Assembly (NCBI RefSeq): GCF_012911925.1
Contig: NZ_JAAXKY010000044.1
Location: 1-46,336 of the forward strand
DNA length: 46,336 nt
Direction of reading: 5' to 3'
Source of the DNA: Pseudonocardia xinjiangensis
GTDB taxonomy: Bacteria > Actinomycetota > Actinomycetes > Mycobacteriales > Pseudonocardiaceae
Within the stretch, counting starts at the first letter, position 1, and each line of letters opens with the position of its first letter. Made by a program: the position numbers and the translations under genes. Under the pieces are notes generated by a model. That model searched no databases, had not been told where the DNA came from, and worked only from the letters and a program-made list of their open reading frames with translations. Shown piece after piece: positions 16,746 to 26,719 of the stretch.

Positions 16746-17601
16746 TGGCGTCCTGGTCCAATCGGTGCAGCTCAGAGCCGTGGCGGGCCCGGTGGTCACC
16801 GCCCCGGTCGCGCCTGCGGACGAGCATCCGGAGCCCGTCGAGCCCGAGAACGGCGCGATCGAGCAGTCCCCGGTCGACGACGTGTGGACCGCTTACTTGG
16901 CGCAGCGGACGCGTGCGCTCCGCGACCGCCTGGTGGTGCACTACACGCCGTTGGTCCGGTCGGTGGCCCATCGGGTGGCCGCCGGGCTGCCGTCCTACGT
17001 CGAACACGCCGACCTGGTGCAGTGCGGTGTCTTCGGGCTCATCGACGCCATCGAGCGGTTCGACCCGCAGCGCTGCCCGCGGTTCGAGAGCTACGCCACC
17101 CAGCGGATCCGCGGCGCGATCTTCGACGAGCTGAGGGCGCAGGACTGGGTGCCGCGCAGCGTGCGTGGGCGGGCCCGTGAGCTGGAGCGCGCACAGGAAC
17201 GGCTGGAGGGTCGCCTGCTGCGCGCGGCCACGGATCGGGAGCTGGCCACCGAGTTGGGCGTGCCGGTGCACGAGCTGCGTTCGCTGACCCGCCAGGTGCA
17301 GCTGATCAGCGTCGAGGCGCTGGAGGAGAACAGCGGGGGCGTGTCGGAGCTGCTCACCGACGAGAGCGCCCCCGACCCCATGACGATCGTGCAGGCCCAC
17401 GAGACGCTGCGGCAGCTCTCGGTGGCAGTGGAGCAGCTCGGTGAGCGGGACCGCACCGTGGTCCGGCTCTACTACCTGGAGAACCGGACCCTGGCCGAGA
17501 TCGGCTCGCTGCTCGGGGTGACCGAGTCGCGGGTCTGCCAGCTCCACTCGCGGCTGGTGGGACGGCTGCGCGGACGCCTGGAGGAGCTCGCCGTCGGTTG
17601 A
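16720..17601 (+). CDS. whiG: WhiG/FliA-family RNA polymerase sigma factor
   Basis: A 293-residue sigma-70 protein of the FliA/WhiG type. A variable 55-residue N-terminus is followed by region 2 ([51 protein letters not shown]). Region 3 then leads to region 4 with the [25 protein letters not shown] near residues 252-273. WhiG controls early sporulation genes in Streptomyces, where it also lies just before the rpsB-tsf block. Gene order therefore supports orthology, although the physiological role here is unknown. The ATG at 16720 lies 26 nt inside xerC, so co-expression with xerC is likely. Confidence 0.9.
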   Translation: MSRRTPGRDGVLVQSVQLRAVAGPVVTAPVAPADEHPEPVEPENGAIEQSPVDDVWTAYLAQRTRALRDRLVVHYTPLVRSVAHRVAAGLPSYVEHADLVQCGVFGLIDAIERFDPQRCPRFESYATQRIRGAIFDELRAQDWVPRSVRGRARELERAQERLEGRLLRAATDRELATELGVPVHELRSLTRQVQLISVEALEENSGGVSELLTDESAPDPMTIVQAHETLRQLSVAVEQLGERDRTVVRLYYLENRTLAEIGSLLGVTESRVCQLHSRLVGRLRGRLEELAVG

Positions 17602-17624
17602 CGGCGACCCGTCTCGTGGTCACG

Positions 17625-18239
17625 TCAGCCGTCCGGCCACGGGACGGGCACGGGAAGCAGGCGGACCCGCGGTGGGCGCAGCAGCACGAGTGGGTCGAGG
17701 TAGTCGGTGCGGTCCCGGCGCAGGCCCCAGTGCAGGCACGCCTGCGCCGGGCAACCGGCGTGGCCGGGCCTCAGCAGGCCGATCACCTCCCCGGCGCGGA
17801 CGACGGCCCCGGCGGCGACCACCGGACCCACCGGCTCGTAGGTGGTGCGCAGGCCGTCGTCGTGCTGAACCGACACGATCTCGCGGCCGGCGACGGGCCC
17901 TGCGAACACGACCGTGCCCGCCCGTGCGGCGAGGACGGGCTGTCCGGGGGCCCCGGCGAGATCGACGCCCCGATGCCCGGGTGCGTACGGGTGTGCCGGT
18001 GCGCGGTACGGGGTGACCACCGCCGGTGCGGGCAGCAGCGGCCACGCGTACCGGGCCCCGGGAGCGGGGACACCGGCGCCGGGTGGGGGAGCCGGGGCCG
18101 CGGCGTCGGCGGCGGGGAAACCGGCCCCGGCCGACCCCATGACCAGGGTGGCCGCCAGCACGGCCGTCACCAGTACCCGCACCGGGCGCACGGCGGGCGC
18201 GCGTCCACCGGGCCGCGTGCTGGGTCGGTACCGGGCCAC
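17625..18239 (-). CDS. Secreted M23/LytM-domain protein, probably degenerate
   Basis: A 204-residue exported protein. A basic N-terminus leads to a hydrophobic signal segment at about 20-47 (VLVTAVLAATLVMG), ending in AADAAA. The M23 domain retains the expected zinc ligands His89 and Asp93 in HRGVDLAG, and His170. However, the HxH motif reads C168-L-H170, and the segment that usually carries the other catalytic His is TTYEPVG. Both general-base histidines therefore seem lost, suggesting a peptidoglycan-binding or amidase-activating role (inference). It is convergent with the sigma-factor gene and divergent from rpsB. The start is GTG with an AGGGTGAGG ribosome binding site. Confidence 0.88.
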   Translation of the reverse strand: MARYRPSTRPGGRAPAVRPVRVLVTAVLAATLVMGSAGAGFPAADAAAPAPPPGAGVPAPGARYAWPLLPAPAVVTPYRAPAHPYAPGHRGVDLAGAPGQPVLAARAGTVVFAGPVAGREIVSVQHDDGLRTTYEPVGPVVAAGAVVRAGEVIGLLRPGHAGCPAQACLHWGLRRDRTDYLDPLVLLRPPRVRLLPVPVPWPDG

Positions 18240-18308
18240 ACCTCACCCTGCACCGGCGATGGGCCCGCGGTGCCGGTTCCCTCGTCGCTGTGGACGGCCG
18301 GGAGTGCA

Positions 18309-18317
18309 TGTGGACAA
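18309..18317 (-). promoter_or_regulatory. Perfect DnaA-box-like 9-mer
   Basis: TGTGGACAA is the reverse complement of TTGTCCACA, the preferred DnaA box of high-GC actinobacteria. It is a single site, so it is not an origin. Confidence 0.35.
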
Positions 18318-18543
18318 CCCGGGGACGCGAGGAGAGGTGCTGTGCCGCCCCGGCGTACACTTCTCTTGCACCCCGACTGCTGTCAGGGGTGACTTCGCGC
18401 GCTCGCGTTCTTGCCCGGTTCGGCAGTGTCCGACCCACAGGCAGAAACGGTGGACGGGCGGTCCCGCATCAAGCATCACGTGGGTCCGGACACCGGCGCG
18501 ACGCCAGGGCGGTGCCGCCATCCGGCGCTCCGCGTAACCGCGC

Positions 18544-18566
18544 GCGTGGTCGCCGAGCGGCCACGC
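18544..18566 (+). other. Hairpin in the rpsB leader
   Basis: GCGTGG (18544-18549) pairs with CCACGC (18561-18566); inner pairs extend it to about nine with one wobble, around a CCGAG loop. It ends 7 nt before the rpsB ribosome binding site, where it could influence initiation. Confidence 0.45.
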
Positions 18567-18590
18567 CCGACCGAGAGGTGAGCACCGGCC

Positions 18591-19490
<900 letters not shown>

Positions 19491-19500
19491 TCCAGCTCTC

Positions 19501-19535
19501 CGTCCGGGGCCGGCCGTACCGGCCGGCCCCGGACG
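19501..19535 (+). terminator. 16-bp perfect hairpin between rpsB and tsf
   Basis: Bases 19501-19516 pair perfectly with 19520-19535 around a TAC loop. Only a weak TTGCTCG follows. It is likely an attenuator or partial terminator, or a processing block, that sets the rpsB to tsf ratio. Confidence 0.7.
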
Positions 19536-19582
19536 TTGCTCGTCCGAACCCGCCTGAACAGAAACGGACCAGAGGCAGCACC

Positions 19583-20398
19583 ATGGCGAACTACACCGCC
19601 GCCGACGTCAAGAAGCTCAGGGACCTCACCGGTTCCGGGATGATGGACTGCAAGAAGGCGCTCGAGGAGTCCGAGGGCGAATTCGACAAGGCCGTCGAGC
19701 TGCTGCGCATCAAGGGCGCAAAGGACGTCGGCAAGCGCGCAGGGCGCGACACCGCCAACGGCCTCGTCGCCGCCGAGGGCGGCACGATGGTCGAGCTCAA
19801 CTGCGAGACCGACTTCGTCGCGAAGAGCGCCGACTTCCAGGCTCTCGCCGACAAGGTCCTCCGGGTTGCCGTCGACCAGCACCCGGCCGACCTCGACGCC
19901 CTCAAGGCGGCGCCGCTCGACGGCGGCACCGTCGAGGACGCCGTGCTGGCGCTGTCGGCCCGCATCGGCGAGAAGCTCGAGCTCAAGCGCTACATCCACG
20001 TCGACGGGCCGGTCGCGCTGTACCTGCACCGGCGCGCCTCCGACCTCCCGCCCGCCATCGGCGCGCTGGTGGCCTACGAGGGCCCCGACGACGACGCCGC
20101 ACGTGGTGTCGCGATGCACATCGCCGCCGCCCGGCCGCAGTACACCACCCGCGACCAGGTGCCCGGCGACGTTATCGAGAACGAGCGGCGCATCGCCGAG
20201 GCCACCGCGCGCGAGGAGGGCAAGCCCGAGCAGGTCCTTCCCCGGATCGTCGAGGGCCGCATCAACGGCTTCTACAAGGACGTCGTCCTGCTGGAGCAGC
20301 CGTCGGTGCAGGAGCCCAAGAAGACCGTGAAGGCGCTGCTGGACGCGGCGGGCGTCACCGTCAAGGACTTCGCCCGCTTCGAGGTCGGCCAGGCCTGA
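19583..20398 (+). CDS. tsf: Translation elongation factor Ts
   Basis: EF-Ts is the nucleotide exchange factor of EF-Tu. The ATG at 19583 gives [20 protein letters not shown], with an AGAGGCAG-like ribosome binding site at 19571-19577. The N-terminal UBA-like domain carries [16 protein letters not shown]. The exchange motif [12 protein letters not shown] with the TDF core lies near residues 72-83. The dimerisation-type core and C-terminal helix follow. At 271 residues the length is normal for actinobacteria. It is paired with rpsB as in nearly all bacteria. Confidence 0.97.
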   Translation: MANYTAADVKKLRDLTGSGMMDCKKALEESEGEFDKAVELLRIKGAKDVGKRAGRDTANGLVAAEGGTMVELNCETDFVAKSADFQALADKVLRVAVDQHPADLDALKAAPLDGGTVEDAVLALSARIGEKLELKRYIHVDGPVALYLHRRASDLPPAIGALVAYEGPDDDAARGVAMHIAAARPQYTTRDQVPGDVIENERRIAEATAREEGKPEQVLPRIVEGRINGFYKDVVLLEQPSVQEPKKTVKALLDAAGVTVKDFARFEVGQA

Positions 20399-20417
20399 TC
20401 GGGCCGCCCTCTCCGCG

Positions 20418-21212
20418 ATGAGTGACGGGACGTTCATGACCGACCTTCGGACCGGCCCCGCCGGCGCCCACCCCGGATTCCGCCGCGTGCTGCTCAAGCT
20501 CGGCGGCGAGATGTTCGGCGGTGGGGCCGTCGGCGTGGACCCGGGGGTCGTCGAGACCGTCGCCCGCCAGATCGCCGAGGTCGTCGCCACCGGGGCGCAG
20601 GTCGCGGTGGTGATCGGCGGCGGCAACTTCTTCCGCGGCTCCGAGCTGCAGCAGCGCGGCATGGACCGCGCCCGGGCCGACTACATCGGCATGCTCGGCA
20701 CCGTCATGAACTGCCTCGCGCTGCAGGACTTCCTGGAGCGCGAGCACCACATCGACACGCGGGTGCAGACTGCCATCACGATGGGCCAGGTCGCGGAGGC
20801 CTACATCCCGCGGCGCGCGATCCGGCACCTGGAGAAGGGCCGCGTCGTGATCTTCGGCGCCGGTGTGGGCATGCCCTACTTCTCCACCGACACGGCGGGC
20901 GCGCAGCGCGCGCTGGAGATCGGCGCGGAGGCGCTGTTGCTCGCCAAGGGCGTCGACGGCGTCTACACCGCCGACCCCAAGCTCGACCCCAGCGCGAAGC
21001 TGTTCGACGAGATCACCCATCGTGAGGTTCTGGAGCAGGGGCTCAAGGTCGCCGACGCCACCGCGTTCAGCCTCTGCATGGACAACAGGATGCCGATCAT
21101 CGTGTTCAACCTGCTGGTGGAGGGCAACATTGCCCGCGCGGTGCGGGGTGAGAGGATCGGCACGCTGGTGAGCACGCCCGACTACCCGCAGGAGCCTAGG
21201 GAGCAGCCGTGA
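20418..21212 (+). CDS. pyrH: Uridylate kinase
   Basis: UMP kinase of the amino-acid-kinase fold; it makes UDP from UMP in pyrimidine synthesis. Visible motifs are [14 protein letters not shown] near residues 23-36, [11 protein letters not shown], the [21 protein letters not shown] segment in part, [16 protein letters not shown] and [11 protein letters not shown]. At 264 residues it carries a short N-terminal extension; the ATG at 20436 is an alternative. No clear ribosome binding site precedes either start. Its stop overlaps frr in a GTGA. Confidence 0.96.
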   Translation: MSDGTFMTDLRTGPAGAHPGFRRVLLKLGGEMFGGGAVGVDPGVVETVARQIAEVVATGAQVAVVIGGGNFFRGSELQQRGMDRARADYIGMLGTVMNCLALQDFLEREHHIDTRVQTAITMGQVAEAYIPRRAIRHLEKGRVVIFGAGVGMPYFSTDTAGAQRALEIGAEALLLAKGVDGVYTADPKLDPSAKLFDEITHREVLEQGLKVADATAFSLCMDNRMPIIVFNLLVEGNIARAVRGERIGTLVSTPDYPQEPREQP

Positions 21213-21766
21213 TCGACGAGACGCTCTTCGACGCCGAGGAGAAGATGGAGAGGGCCGTCTCGGTGGCCAAGGACGATCTTGCGAGCGTCCGCACCGGCCG
21301 GGCCACCCCGAACATGTTCTCCCGAGTCGCCGTCGACTACTACGGTGCGATGACACCGATCAACCAGCTCGCCTCGATCAACGTGCCCGAGGCCCGCATG
21401 GCGGTCATCAAGCCCTACGACTCCGGCCAGCTCAAGGCGCTGGAGAAGGCGATCCGCGACTCCGACCTGGGGCTCAACCCGAGCAACGACGGCCAGATCA
21501 TCCGCGTGGTCATTCCTCAGCTGTCCGAGGAGCGCCGCCGCGAGATGGTGAAGGTCGCGCGGGGCAAGGGCGAGGACGCGCGGGTCACCATCCGCAGCAT
21601 CCGCCGCAAAGCCATGGACGAGTTGCATCGGATAGTCCGTGACGGCGACGCGGGCGAGGACGAGGTCGGGCGGGCGGAGAAGGAGTTGCAGGCCACCACC
21701 GACCGGTACGTCCACCAGGTCGACGACCTGGTGAAGCACAAGGAAGCCGAACTCCTCGAAGTCTGA
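21209..21766 (+). CDS. frr: Ribosome recycling factor
   Basis: RRF splits post-termination ribosomes together with EF-G. The 185-residue length is exact for the family. Signatures are the helical start [16 protein letters not shown], the conserved [25 protein letters not shown] stretch and the hinge-proximal [14 protein letters not shown]. The C-terminal segment is [16 protein letters not shown] ([15 protein letters not shown]). The GTG start overlaps the pyrH stop by 4 nt, so the two genes are translationally coupled. Confidence 0.97.
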   Translation: MIDETLFDAEEKMERAVSVAKDDLASVRTGRATPNMFSRVAVDYYGAMTPINQLASINVPEARMAVIKPYDSGQLKALEKAIRDSDLGLNPSNDGQIIRVVIPQLSEERRREMVKVARGKGEDARVTIRSIRRKAMDELHRIVRDGDAGEDEVGRAEKELQATTDRYVHQVDDLVKHKEAELLEV

Positions 21767-21770
21767 CTCG

Positions 21771-22637
21771 GTGACGGCCTCCTCCCCCCAAGCCGCGGCC
21801 ATGGTCCCTCCGGCCAGCCGGCCCTCCCGCGCGGGACGCGACCTCGCGGCGGCCATCGCCGTGGGCGTCGCCCTCGGCGTGGTGATCCTCTCGTCCCTGC
21901 TGATCCAACGGCATTTCTTCATCGGCGTCCTCGCCATGGCCACGGCCGTCGGCACCTGGGAGCTCGCGGGTGCGCTGCGCCGCGGCGCCGGGATCGAGGT
22001 GCCGTTCGTGGTGCTGCTGCTCGGTGGCCAGGCGATGGTGTGGCTGTCGTGGCCGTTCGGCCTACGTGGCCTCGCCGTCGCGTTCGCGCTCACGGCGCTG
22101 GCGATCATGCTGTGGCGGATGCGCGCCGGGGCGCTGCACTACGTCCGTGACGTCACGGCGGGGCTGTTCACCGCCGCGTACGTGCCGCTGTTCTGCTCCT
22201 TCGCCGTCCTGATGTTGGTGGCCGACGACGGCCTCGGACGGGTGCTCACGTTCCTGATCTGCGGGGTGGCGTCCGACATCGGGGGCTACGCGGCCGGGGT
22301 CTTCCTGGGCCGGCACCCGATGGCCCCCATGATCAGCCCGAAGAAGTCGTGGGAGGGCTTCGCCGGGTCGCAGATCGCCGGCATGCTCGCCGGCGCGCTG
22401 TGCGTCCACTTCCTGCTCGGCGGTGCCTGGTGGGCCGGCGCGCTCACCGGCGCGGCGCTGGTGATCAGCGCAACCCTGGGCGACCTCGTGGAGTCGATGG
22501 TCAAGCGCGACCTCGGGATCAAGGACATGGGCACCCTGTTGCCCGGTCACGGCGGGCTGATGGACCGGTTGGACTCGTTGCTGCCCACCGCCGTCGTGGC
22601 CTGGTCGCTGCTCAGCATCGTCGTCCCCGTCCGCTGA
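21771..22637 (+). CDS. cdsA: Phosphatidate cytidylyltransferase
   Basis: CdsA makes CDP-diacylglycerol from phosphatidate and CTP, the branch point of phospholipid synthesis. The 288-residue protein has about eight membrane segments after a 24-residue cytoplasmic start. The family signature is complete near the C-terminus: SATLGDLVESMVKRDLGIKD and PGHGGLMDRLDSLL. SPKKSWEGFAGS is also diagnostic. It begins 4 nt after frr, in line with the conserved pyrH-frr-cdsA order. The next gene starts inside its stop codon. Confidence 0.96.
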   Translation: MTASSPQAAAMVPPASRPSRAGRDLAAAIAVGVALGVVILSSLLIQRHFFIGVLAMATAVGTWELAGALRRGAGIEVPFVVLLLGGQAMVWLSWPFGLRGLAVAFALTALAIMLWRMRAGALHYVRDVTAGLFTAAYVPLFCSFAVLMLVADDGLGRVLTFLICGVASDIGGYAAGVFLGRHPMAPMISPKKSWEGFAGSQIAGMLAGALCVHFLLGGAWWAGALTGAALVISATLGDLVESMVKRDLGIKDMGTLLPGHGGLMDRLDSLLPTAVVAWSLLSIVVPVR

Positions 22638-23368
22638 TGCGGGCGCTGCGCGCTGCCCTGGCAGCCGCGGGGGACGTGGCCATCCCGAGCCCCAACATCT
22701 GGAACTGGCCCGAGGTCTACGAGCAGGAGAACGCCGCACAGGACTCCGACGGCGCCGTGTGGACGATGCTGCGTGAGCTCGTGCCGTGGGCCGGTGCGGA
22801 CGTCCTCGACGTGGGCTGTGGTGACGGGTTCCACCTCCCGGTGTTCGCGGCGGAGGCGGCCTCGGTCACGGGCGTCGAACCGCATCCGCCGCTGGTCGAG
22901 CGGGCACGGCGGCGGGTCGGGGACCGCGCGCGGGTGCTGCGGGCCGGCGCCGCAGCGCTCCCGCTCCCGGATGCGAGCGTCGACCTCGTGCACGCGCGCA
23001 CCGCGTACTTCTTCGGTCCGGGGTGCGAGCCCGGCCTCGCCGAGGCGCAGCGGGTGTTGCGGCCGGGTGGGGCGATCGCGATCGTCGATCTGGACGCCAC
23101 CGTGTCGCCCTACGGGCGGTGGATGCGCGCTGACATCCCGCGCTACGACCCGGCACGCGTCGAGCGCTTCTTCGAGCAGCAGGGCTTCTCGATGCGGCGG
23201 GTCGCGACCGAGTGGCGGTTCCCTGACCGCGCGGCCTGTGAGGCGGTGCTGCGGATCGAGTTCTCCCGCGCGGTGGCCGAGCGGGCTGTCGCGGAGACCG
23301 TGGGCGTCACGGTCCCGGTGGGCTACCGCGTGCACGTGCGGCGCAAGGAAACCTTCCGCTCGGCGTGA
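22637..23368 (+). CDS. Class I SAM-dependent methyltransferase
   Basis: A 243-residue methyltransferase of the UbiE/Methyltransf_11 type. The SAM-binding motif is VLDVGCGDGFHLPVF near residues 56-70, followed by an acidic GVEPH at the end of strand 2. LPLPDASVDLVHARTAYFFG and RVLRPGGAIAIVDLD are motifs II and III. The ATG at 22637 shares one base with the cdsA stop (TGATG). The substrate is unknown. The link with cdsA hints at a membrane-lipid or quinone-type substrate, but that is only an inference. Confidence 0.9.
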   Translation: MRALRAALAAAGDVAIPSPNIWNWPEVYEQENAAQDSDGAVWTMLRELVPWAGADVLDVGCGDGFHLPVFAAEAASVTGVEPHPPLVERARRRVGDRARVLRAGAAALPLPDASVDLVHARTAYFFGPGCEPGLAEAQRVLRPGGAIAIVDLDATVSPYGRWMRADIPRYDPARVERFFEQQGFSMRRVATEWRFPDRAACEAVLRIEFSRAVAERAVAETVGVTVPVGYRVHVRRKETFRSA

Positions 23369-23414
23369 CGGTGCCGCCGCCACCCCGTGTCGTCCGCTGG
23401 ATACCGTGGGGAGC

Positions 23415-23954
23415 ATGCGTGGACCCGTGGAGCCCCACCTGCCCTACCTCGAGCCGATCGTCGGCGGAGCGTGGTGGACGGTCGGTGCGGCAGCGCTCGA
23501 CTCAGGTGCCGGCACCGTCATCCTGGCGGCCGGACTCGGCGTCACCGGCGGGCTGATCGTCGCCCTCCGGAGCAGGTACGGCACGGGATCCCCGCTACCC
23601 CCGGGCGGGCGCGGGCGCTTCCTGCGGCTGCTGGGCATCACCGTGGCCCTCGTGGCGGTGGCCGGCACCGTGCTCGGCTCCACCGGCCTCGGCGAGCTGG
23701 CGGTCCCGGCGGCGTGCGCGATGGTCGGGGTGGCGCTGGTGCCCCTCTCGTCGCAGCTGGACGAGCGTTCGCTGCTCGCCGTAGGTGGTGCGCTGATGGT
23801 GCTCGGGGCGGCCGGAGCGTTGTTCGCCCTCGACTCCGTGGGCAACACGTACTCGCAGGGTCTGGTCGGGATGGTGGCCGGCGCCCTGCTGTGGGTGGCG
23901 GCCGCGCACCGCACGGGCCTGCTCACGGAGGCCCGCGGCCGGGTGCGCCGCTGA
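23415..23954 (+). CDS. Small polytopic membrane protein
   Basis: A 179-residue protein with about five hydrophobic segments (near residues 17-48, 69-90, 94-112, 120-138, 146-165) and few charges. I do not recognise a family. The ATG at 23415 is preceded by TACCGT at 23402-23407, 7 nt away, suggesting a leaderless transcript. The start is supported by the loss of coding character upstream, where the frame runs inside the methyltransferase gene. A short C-terminal basic tail (RGRVRR) fits a cytoplasmic end. Confidence 0.75.
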   Translation: MRGPVEPHLPYLEPIVGGAWWTVGAAALDSGAGTVILAAGLGVTGGLIVALRSRYGTGSPLPPGGRGRFLRLLGITVALVAVAGTVLGSTGLGELAVPAACAMVGVALVPLSSQLDERSLLAVGGALMVLGAAGALFALDSVGNTYSQGLVGMVAGALLWVAAAHRTGLLTEARGRVRR

Positions 23955-24039
23955 CCGCCGCCGCGACTCCCCTCTGAGGGGGACCCGGTTCCCTCGCTGC
24001 CGGGATGGCGTAGCACCGCGCTGAGCGGATCGTTCTCCC

Positions 24040-25179
24040 ATGGTCATCACGCACGAACGCAGACGTGCCTCGGTCCCGTCCACAGCCGCCCTGACCTGGT
24101 CGGCACTCGCCTCTTGTCTCGGCCTGTGGTGGTGGTGGCAGCCGCAGCACTACCCGTTCGGCCCGGGCGAGGGGAACACCTTCGGCACCGTGCTGGGCGT
24201 GGTGCCCGAGGCCGCCGTGCCGCCTGCACTCGTCGTTGCGGGCGGGTGGGGGCTGGTGGCTTCGGGACTCGCCGCGCTTCGGGCCCCGAGCCGGGCTGTG
24301 ACCGCCGTCGTGGTGGCCACGGCGGTCGGGTACGCGGCGGTCTTCGGGTTGGTCCTGCCGGGCATACAGCCGCTCTCCCTGGTCGGTTACGCGATGGCGA
24401 TGCTCGGGCCGGTCGTGCTGTTCGGGACGGTGGTCGCCGGGGCGTGGCGGTGGCGCGGTGGGCCCTGGGCAGTGGGTGCGTTCGTGCTGACGGGAGTGCT
24501 GGCGTGGGCCACGGGGCTGGCCGATGCCGCAGTGCTGCGTCGCTACCTCGACGTCATCGTCGGGACCGCCGACAAGGCAGGCCCACCTGCTGTCCTGCTG
24601 TTCTTCCTCGTCGGGGGCCTCCTCTGGGGTGTGCTCGGAACGCGAACGGTGCTGCGGGCCACGACGGGGCGACCGGTCCCGGGCTGGATGAAGCCGGAGG
24701 CCGCGGCTCGCTGGGGCAAGGTCACCGTGGCGATCGCCGCGGCCTGCGCGTTGCCGTACGGCCTGGTGCGGCTCACCTGGCTGACACCGTGGCCGGTGGG
24801 CGGCAGCGCGGACCTTCTGACCGCGGAGCCGGAGATTCGGCTGCACGGCCTGCTTCTCGGCCTCGCCGCGCTGGCCGGGGCGGTGCTCACCACGGGGCTG
24901 ATCGCCCGCTGGGGCGAGGTCTGGCCCCGCTGGGTTCCGGTGGTGCGGGGACGGCCGGTGCCGGTCGCGGCGGCGGTCGTCCCCGGCACTCTCGTGGCGG
25001 CGCTGTTCACGGTCGCGGCGGTCCCGCTCTCCGTCATGGTGGTCGCGAGCGGCTCCCCGGTGCTGCTGCTGGTGTTCCCGTTCCCCGTATGGGGGCCCGC
25101 GCTCGGCGCTGCCGTGCTGGCCTACGCCCTCCGCCGCCGGGGAGAGGCCGGGCGAACTGGCACAATGGGAACGTCATGA
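24040..25179 (+). CDS. Polytopic membrane protein of unknown function
   Basis: A 379-residue integral membrane protein with about ten hydrophobic segments. A Trp cluster ([15 protein letters not shown]) lies after the first segment, and a second loop contains the polar [20 protein letters not shown] region, probably extracellular. Related proteins in actinobacteria are annotated only as hypothetical. No catalytic motif is evident. Its stop codon overlaps the rlmN start in an ATGA, but a promoter core inside its last codons could serve rlmN independently. The 85 bases before it hold a small CCCCT/AGGGG hairpin at 23969-23981. Confidence 0.8.
   Translation: MVITHERRRASVPSTAALTWSALASCLGLWWWWQPQHYPFGPGEGNTFGTVLGVVPEAAVPPALVVAGGWGLVASGLAALRAPSRAVTAVVVATAVGYAAVFGLVLPGIQPLSLVGYAMAMLGPVVLFGTVVAGAWRWRGGPWAVGAFVLTGVLAWATGLADAAVLRRYLDVIVGTADKAGPPAVLLFFLVGGLLWGVLGTRTVLRATTGRPVPGWMKPEAAARWGKVTVAIAAACALPYGLVRLTWLTPWPVGGSADLLTAEPEIRLHGLLLGLAALAGAVLTTGLIARWGEVWPRWVPVVRGRPVPVAAAVVPGTLVAALFTVAAVPLSVMVVASGSPVLLLVFPFPVWGPALGAAVLAYALRRRGEAGRTGTMGTS
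25157..25168 (+). promoter_or_regulatory. Probable rlmN promoter core
   Basis: CTGGCA-CA-ATGG again matches the rpsP and rplS elements. CACAAT (25161-25166) would be the -10, 9 nt before the rlmN ATG, which implies a leaderless or nearly leaderless transcript starting within the preceding gene. Confidence 0.5.
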
Positions 25180-26282
25180 CTGCCCTGCCTCTGGTGTTCG
25201 ACGCGCCCCGGCGCTCCACCCCGCCGCGCCACCTCGCCGACCTCGACCCGGCCGACCGCCGGGCCGTGGCCGGTGAGCTCGGCCTGCCCGCCTTCCGCGC
25301 CGACCAGCTGGCCCGCCACTACTTCGGCCGCCTCACCGCCGACCTCGACGCGATGACCGACCTCCCGGCCGGTGTGCGCGACACCCTGCGGACGCTCCTG
25401 CCACCGCTCGTCACGCCCGTGCTGGAGCAGTCCTGTGACGACGGGGCCACCCGCAAGACGCTGTGGAAGGGCCACGACGGCACCCGCGCCGAGTCGGTGC
25501 TGATGGGCTACCCGGACCGCGCCACCGTGTGTGTCTCGAGCCAGGCCGGCTGCGGCATGGCCTGCCCGTTCTGCGCCACCGGCCAGGGCGGGCTGGAGCG
25601 CAACCTGTCCACCGGCGAGATCGTCGAGCAGGTCCGCCAGGCCGCCGCGGCCGCCCGCGACGGCGCCCTGGGTTCTCCCGCGCGGCTGTCCAACGTGGTG
25701 TTCATGGGCATGGGGGAGCCGCTGGCCAACTACAAGCGGGTCGTCGCGGCCGTCCGGCGGATCACCGAGCCGGCTCCCAACGGCCTGGGCATCTCGGCGC
25801 GCGGGGTCACCGTGTCCACGGTCGGACTGGTGCCGGCGATCGACAAGCTCGCTGCGGAGGGGCTGCCCGTCACGCTGGCGGTGTCGCTGCACACGCCCGA
25901 CGACGAGCTGCGCGACACCCTCGTGCCCGTGAACAACCGCTGGAAGGTCAGCGAGGTGCTCGACGCGGCGCGCCGCTACGCACAGGCCACCGGACGCCGC
26001 GTGTCGATCGAGTACGCGCTGATCCGCGACGTCAACGACCAGCCGTGGCGGGCCGACCTGCTCGGCAAGCTCCTGCGCCAGCAGATCGGCACCAAGCGTG
26101 TGCACGTCAACCTCATCCCGCTGAACCCGACGCCGGGCAGCGAGTGGGACGCCTCGCCCCGACGCGTGCAGGACGAGTTCGTCGCACGGGTCCAGGCCGC
26201 CGGGGTGGCGTGCACCGTGCGCGACACCCGGGGCCGCGAGATCGCCGCCGCGTGCGGGCAGCTCGCCGCCTCACAGGCCTGA
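25176..26282 (+). CDS. rlmN: Dual-specificity rRNA/tRNA C2-adenine methyltransferase RlmN
   Basis: A radical-SAM enzyme that methylates A2503 of 23S rRNA and A37 of some tRNAs. The 4Fe-4S cluster is bound by Cys126, Cys130 and Cys133 in CGMACPFC. Cys346 in [10 protein letters not shown] is the expected catalytic cysteine that forms the covalent intermediate. Other signatures are [24 protein letters not shown] and [10 protein letters not shown]. At 368 residues the length is normal. The frame extends far upstream, but the earlier part is a shadow of the membrane gene. Confidence 0.96.
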   Translation: MTALPLVFDAPRRSTPPRHLADLDPADRRAVAGELGLPAFRADQLARHYFGRLTADLDAMTDLPAGVRDTLRTLLPPLVTPVLEQSCDDGATRKTLWKGHDGTRAESVLMGYPDRATVCVSSQAGCGMACPFCATGQGGLERNLSTGEIVEQVRQAAAAARDGALGSPARLSNVVFMGMGEPLANYKRVVAAVRRITEPAPNGLGISARGVTVSTVGLVPAIDKLAAEGLPVTLAVSLHTPDDELRDTLVPVNNRWKVSEVLDAARRYAQATGRRVSIEYALIRDVNDQPWRADLLGKLLRQQIGTKRVHVNLIPLNPTPGSEWDASPRRVQDEFVARVQAAGVACTVRDTRGREIAAACGQLAASQA

Positions 26283-26324
26283 CGAGTAGTCCGAAATCGA
26301 GCGGCGACCGCGGCCGGCCAGTTC

Positions 26325-26500
26325 CGCGCGCGCCCGGCACGATCAGCTCGGTCTTGCACAGACCGATCGTGGACTCCATGAGCACGTTGTCCAGCGCGTC
26401 ATCAACCGTTCCTGTCGAGCCCGCGATCCCGGCCTCGGCGCATTCCTCGGTGAACGCCGGCGCCGTGTATTGGGCGCGCCCGAATGATGCACAACAGACT
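26325..26500 (-). mobile_element. Degenerate IS3-family transposase (orfB) fragment
   Basis: The minus strand encodes QYTAPAFTEECAEAGIAG, then DDALDNVLMESTIGLCKTEL, which matches the DDE integrase core of IS3-type OrfB proteins (QYTS-AFTE, DNALAESTIGLYKTELI). A VVHHS segment immediately before it is in another frame, so at least one frameshift has removed the HHSD aspartate. Only about 55 codons remain and no inverted repeats are visible. It begins some 40 bases after the rlmN stop. Confidence 0.75.
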
Positions 26501-26719
26501 TCGCAGGCATATCGGACTAAATGATCATCATCCTTGACGTTTTCGCGCGACGCTGGTTGGCTCGGCCCTAGTAGTTGCTATGTCAAATAAGTTGTAGCGG
26601 TAAGACATGACGTTCCGGGGCCACGTTTCCCCCGGCGCCGACCGGGCTTGCTCTTCCCCGAGCGCTACAGCGTGGACCCGCCCTTCGGTCCGCAGGCAAC
26701 CTGACAAGAGGAGATCTCG
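26501..26719 (+). other. Lower-GC intergenic stretch before the LLM gene
   Basis: No gene is evident. The stretch 26570-26615 is clearly AT-richer than its surroundings and contains an ATGTC...GACAT dyad (26580-26584 with 26607-26611). It follows the IS fragment and probably contains the promoter of the F420/LLM gene, but no clear -35/-10 pair could be chosen. Confidence 0.4.

Larger units (their letters stand above)
18240..18590 (+). promoter_or_regulatory. Long rpsB upstream and leader region
   Basis: These 351 bases lie between the divergent M23 gene and rpsB and hold no convincing gene. TACACT at 18356-18361 is the best -10 candidate, giving a leader of about 225 nt. A DnaA-box-like site lies at 18309. 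A hairpin at 18544-18566 stands just before the ribosome binding site GAGAGGTGAG (18573-18582). The long leader fits ribosomal-protein feedback control, but no known S2 leader motif could be assigned by eye. Confidence 0.5.

Noticed and set aside
24114..26282. 722-codon frame ending in rlmN
   Set aside because: The part before 25176 is out of frame with the membrane gene it overlaps and has no RlmN similarity.
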